Assembly (NCBI GenBank): GCA_028752905.1
Contig: JAQNBH010000011.1
Location: 22,871,341 to 22,935,340, forward strand
DNA from: Cladorhizidae sp. MBARI D1340-BT2
Taxonomy: Eukaryota; Porifera; Demospongiae; Poecilosclerida; Cladorhizidae
Length of the DNA stretch: 64,000 nucleotides
Direction of reading: 5' to 3'
Made by a program: the position numbers and the translations under genes. The stretch's first letter is position 1. Each line of letters begins with the position of its first letter. The notes beneath the pieces are model-generated. The model was given only the letters and a program-made list of their open reading frames with translations. It did no database searches and was not told the origin of the DNA. Positions 61,835 through 64,000 of this stretch are shown piece by piece.

Positions 61835-62055
61835 AGGATAATCTTCTTTGACATTAATTCATTCTCTTCAAATTTTGCAACACCTATAACTCGATCACTG
61901 AATTAGGCAAGCCGCAGGTCTAACCTGAGGTGCTGTTCCTCAGTTAAGTGAGTACCACTCATGCTAACCTTCCCAATAGGTTCAGGATTGACTTCAGACT
62001 CATCTGCCACTATATACAACACGAAACAAGTTGGCAGTTGGGGTCTTCCAAGCTT

Positions 62056-62331
62056 TTAACCTATTGATATGCACAGTGACATGTCTAGATCTTTTGCCTT
62101 GGAATGCAATAGTGTATAGTTGCAGTTAGATAGTTTAGCACTCACTACATATGGGCCATCCCAGATTGAATGCAATTTTCCCATGAGCCCAGGGGTGTGG
62201 CATAACACAAGATCCCCTGGCTCAAAGCTACAGGCCTTGGATCTAGCATCATATGCTGTCTTGGATTTTTCTTTTGCAATAGCCTGATTGGCATGAGCTA
62301 CTTCGTGTAGAGCTACTAGGGTCTCCCTCAA
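62056..62331 (-). pseudogene. Integrase C-terminal region of gypsy element 2
   Basis: A 91-codon open frame with the typical post-core helix (ANQAIAKEKSKTAYDARSK) followed by a small beta-rich segment (FEPGDLVLCHTPGLMGKL, WDGPYVV). This is the usual GDLVL...GPY pattern of gypsy integrase C-termini. It lies between the integrase core and the RT linker, which confirms the INT-before-RT order. Confidence 0.85.
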
Positions 62332-62419
62332 TACCTGTACCCACTCAACCGTGCTGGTAAAGCTTATATCTCCACTTATCCATCCAACTTTAACTGCCTA
62401 AAGGGGACCTCACATGCTC

Positions 62420-63999
62420 TTACCATGAACTAATTCGTAAGGTGAAAACCCTGTGGCTGTGTGGAGGGTAGCTCTGTATGCTAACAAGCAATACTTTAGG
62501 CCATTCTTGGTCTTTGCCCTGGATCTTACGAATCATATTCTTCAAACAACCATGCCACCGTTCTAGTATCCCGTTGGTCTGGGGGTGGTAGGCTGTGATC
62601 TTTATCTGTTTAATATTCAAGAGCCTACATAACTTCTTAAGGCCAGCGTTGCCCATTATTTTGACAATATTTTTGGGGGGCTTATATCCCTTCTAAACAT
62701 CTGTACAATCTGTCTTTCAAATTTGGATGCACAAGTCTCTAGTTATGGTGAATTTTATCCATTACATTCACCTTGAAAATTGAAGAAGGTTAGTTCAGCT
62801 TCAGTAAAGTTTGATCGCTCATATCTACTACCACTTACCCTGGATACTTTATTCAAGTACTAGAATGCAGCTCATTGCACGTAGAATCATTGCATTCTAA
62901 TTGAGCATAAATATACGAAAAATTGAAGTACTGCACATGTGTGACATGTGAGCAGTAGTCTGGTGGTGGCCCAATATAGTAGTAGCCCAACTTCAATAGC
63001 AGTTTCTCAGAAACATGTTTTTTTAAAGGTAAAGACAGATATCTCAAGGAAAAATGTATGTATACCTGCTTCATTATATATCATATTGTAGCTCTATCTT
63101 TGCTCTACGATTGTAGAGCGGAGTTTTTCAATTTTTAAGTGCTAGTCCAATTATAAAGTCATGTGTATATACCCTGATATGCCCATATTATTGTTGACCT
63201 TGTCATGAAAACTCCGTTAGTGTTGAGGTTAAAAAATTTCGCTGGAATCAAGCTTTCGTGGTTGCTCTACTACATCCATAAAAGGTAAGTGTGTATAGGG
63301 CATATCTTAGGAGAGGGACATTTTATTGTGACTCTAGTCAGAATTTTTCCAAACCTCTATACTTTACTGAAACTTCTTAATAAAGCACATTATTAGAAAG
63401 CTCTTGCAGAGAGCTGTATTCTGGTACCAAAATAAAATGTAGGGAAAGAAGGACAACAAAGTTATGGACGTTTACATAAACTATGATAAAATGGGCAACG
63501 CTGGCCTTAATAACCTTTCCCAGAAGTGACTGATTACTCCCATTAACCCCTCTGCTACTGATTTAGCATCTACCCATTTCAAAGGAATAGTCATTGTCCA
63601 AGCCCTAACCCTAGTCCCAAGACACAATGGTCAGGATATACCTGTGACCTTCTTTGGTTTTTTCTACCAGATCCCAGGCCATCCTTTGGTAAGGTTCTGT
63701 CTGATATGGTTGGTGTAACTACCATAGGTACTCTAAGTTGTAGCTGCCTCCCTGCCTTTTCACATTCTGGGCAGGCACTACAGTATGCCCTAATGTCTTT
63801 CCTAATACCAGGCCATGTGAAGTGGTGAGATAGGATGGCAAGCATCTTATTGTGTGCAAAATCCACCAACTAACCCTCTGTGCCCAATGTCCAACACCTC
63901 TTTCCTTCTACAAGATGGCACGACAATTCTGGACAACTCCTTTTGAGGATCTACCAACTTGACCTGCACTAGTACTCCGTTCTCCCTACAATAATCATC
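62420..63999 (-). pseudogene. Integrase zinc domain and core of gypsy element 2 (interrupted)
   Basis: Zinc-binding part: a GHRGLVG-type His (about 63870) and, after a frameshift, FTWPGIRKDIRAYCSACPEC (about 63800). Core: the first catalytic Asp is visible in MAWDLVEKT (about 63675) in another frame, followed by a segment ending DAKSVAEGLMGVISHF near 63520. The reading is then cut by the 866-bp insertion. Beyond it, KKLCRLLNIKQIKITAYHPQ and then QTNGILERWH (catalytic Glu) occupy 62640-62520. The second Asp block (TDxG) is missing, so sequence was also lost at the insertion site. Confidence 0.82.
62641..63506. mobile_element. 866-bp TTAA-flanked inverted-repeat element
   Basis: A perfect 17-bp terminal inverted repeat, GGCCAGCGTTGCCCATT, at 62641-62657 and (inverted) 63490-63506, with TTAA immediately outside both ends (62637-62640 and 63507-63510). 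TTAA duplication is the signature of piggyBac insertion. The interior has no transposase; open frames are at most 73 codons. It behaves like a non-autonomous element that entered the integrase of gypsy element 2. Its ends do not match the proposed ends of piggyBac A, so its partner is not in this window. Confidence 0.85.
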
Positions 64000-64000
64000 T

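Larger units (their letters stand above)
61467..64000 (-). mobile_element. Second gypsy element with integrase before RT, partial
   Basis: On the minus strand, integrase zinc domain (about 63950-63740), integrase core, integrase C-terminal part (62331-62056), linker and RT (61834-61467) follow in that order, again Gmr1-like. The element enters from beyond the window. RT stops after the HMPF block, so the YxDD part, RNase H and 3' LTR are absent. An 866-bp TTAA-flanked element (62641-63506) lies inside the integrase core. The protein is clearly different from that of element 1, so this is a separate lineage. Confidence 0.85.

Overview
The window looks like gene-poor, repeat-rich nuclear DNA from an invertebrate metazoan. 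Evidence: spliceosomal introns of about 70-410 bp inside transposon genes, Ty3/gypsy elements with integrase before reverse transcriptase, piggyBac, Tc1/mariner and hAT relics, and long satellite arrays. A sponge-like or other early-branching marine animal would fit, but that is a weak inference. I found no convincing host gene, tRNA, rRNA or CRISPR array.

Layout. (1) 1-23068 is a tandem array of a 24-bp unit, read in one frame as the 8-residue peptide MNSGVHQA, organised into larger repeats (about 2.35 kb, an exact 4.8-kb offset copy, a 339-bp triplication). (2) 23069-28394 interrupts the array with an AT-rich piece, a fragment of a DNA transposon family here called family E (copy E3), and a minus-strand Ty3/gypsy element ordered gag-protease-integrase-RT-RNase H, as in Gmr1-like elements. 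(3) 28395-35763 is more of the same 24-bp satellite; it switches strand at about 33941, making a large inverted repeat. (4) 35764-39245 is a diverged AT-rich tandem repeat. (5) 39246-41098 is mostly unassigned, with a 48-bp repeat. (6) 41103-47711 is a decayed piggyBac element (minus) with TTAA at both ends; E-family copy E1 sits inside it. (7) 48255-50510 holds a second piggyBac relic and a hAT C-terminal relic, both plus. (8) 50505-58311 is a roughly 53-bp minisatellite split by E2 (51779-57811), the most complete E copy, which itself carries a dead Tc1/mariner element (52383-54759). (9) 58312-61010 is the 3' part of copy E4, expanded by a 34-bp minisatellite. (10) 61467-64000 is a second Gmr1-ordered gypsy element (minus), interrupted by an 866-bp TTAA-flanked element, and runs off the window.

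The most interesting item is family E: terminal inverted repeats beginning TGTGACAGG, TATA on both sides, and a spliced gene of about 740 codons whose last exon carries the motif HADNCTGQNKNN. I recognise that motif only as part of an uncharacterised eukaryotic domain (I believe DUF7869). Nested insertions give a relative history: minisatellite before E2 before Tc1; piggyBac before E1; gypsy before the TTAA element. Everything protein-coding is transposon-derived, and every copy I read through carries stops, frameshifts or deletions, though E2 and the first gypsy element are only lightly damaged.
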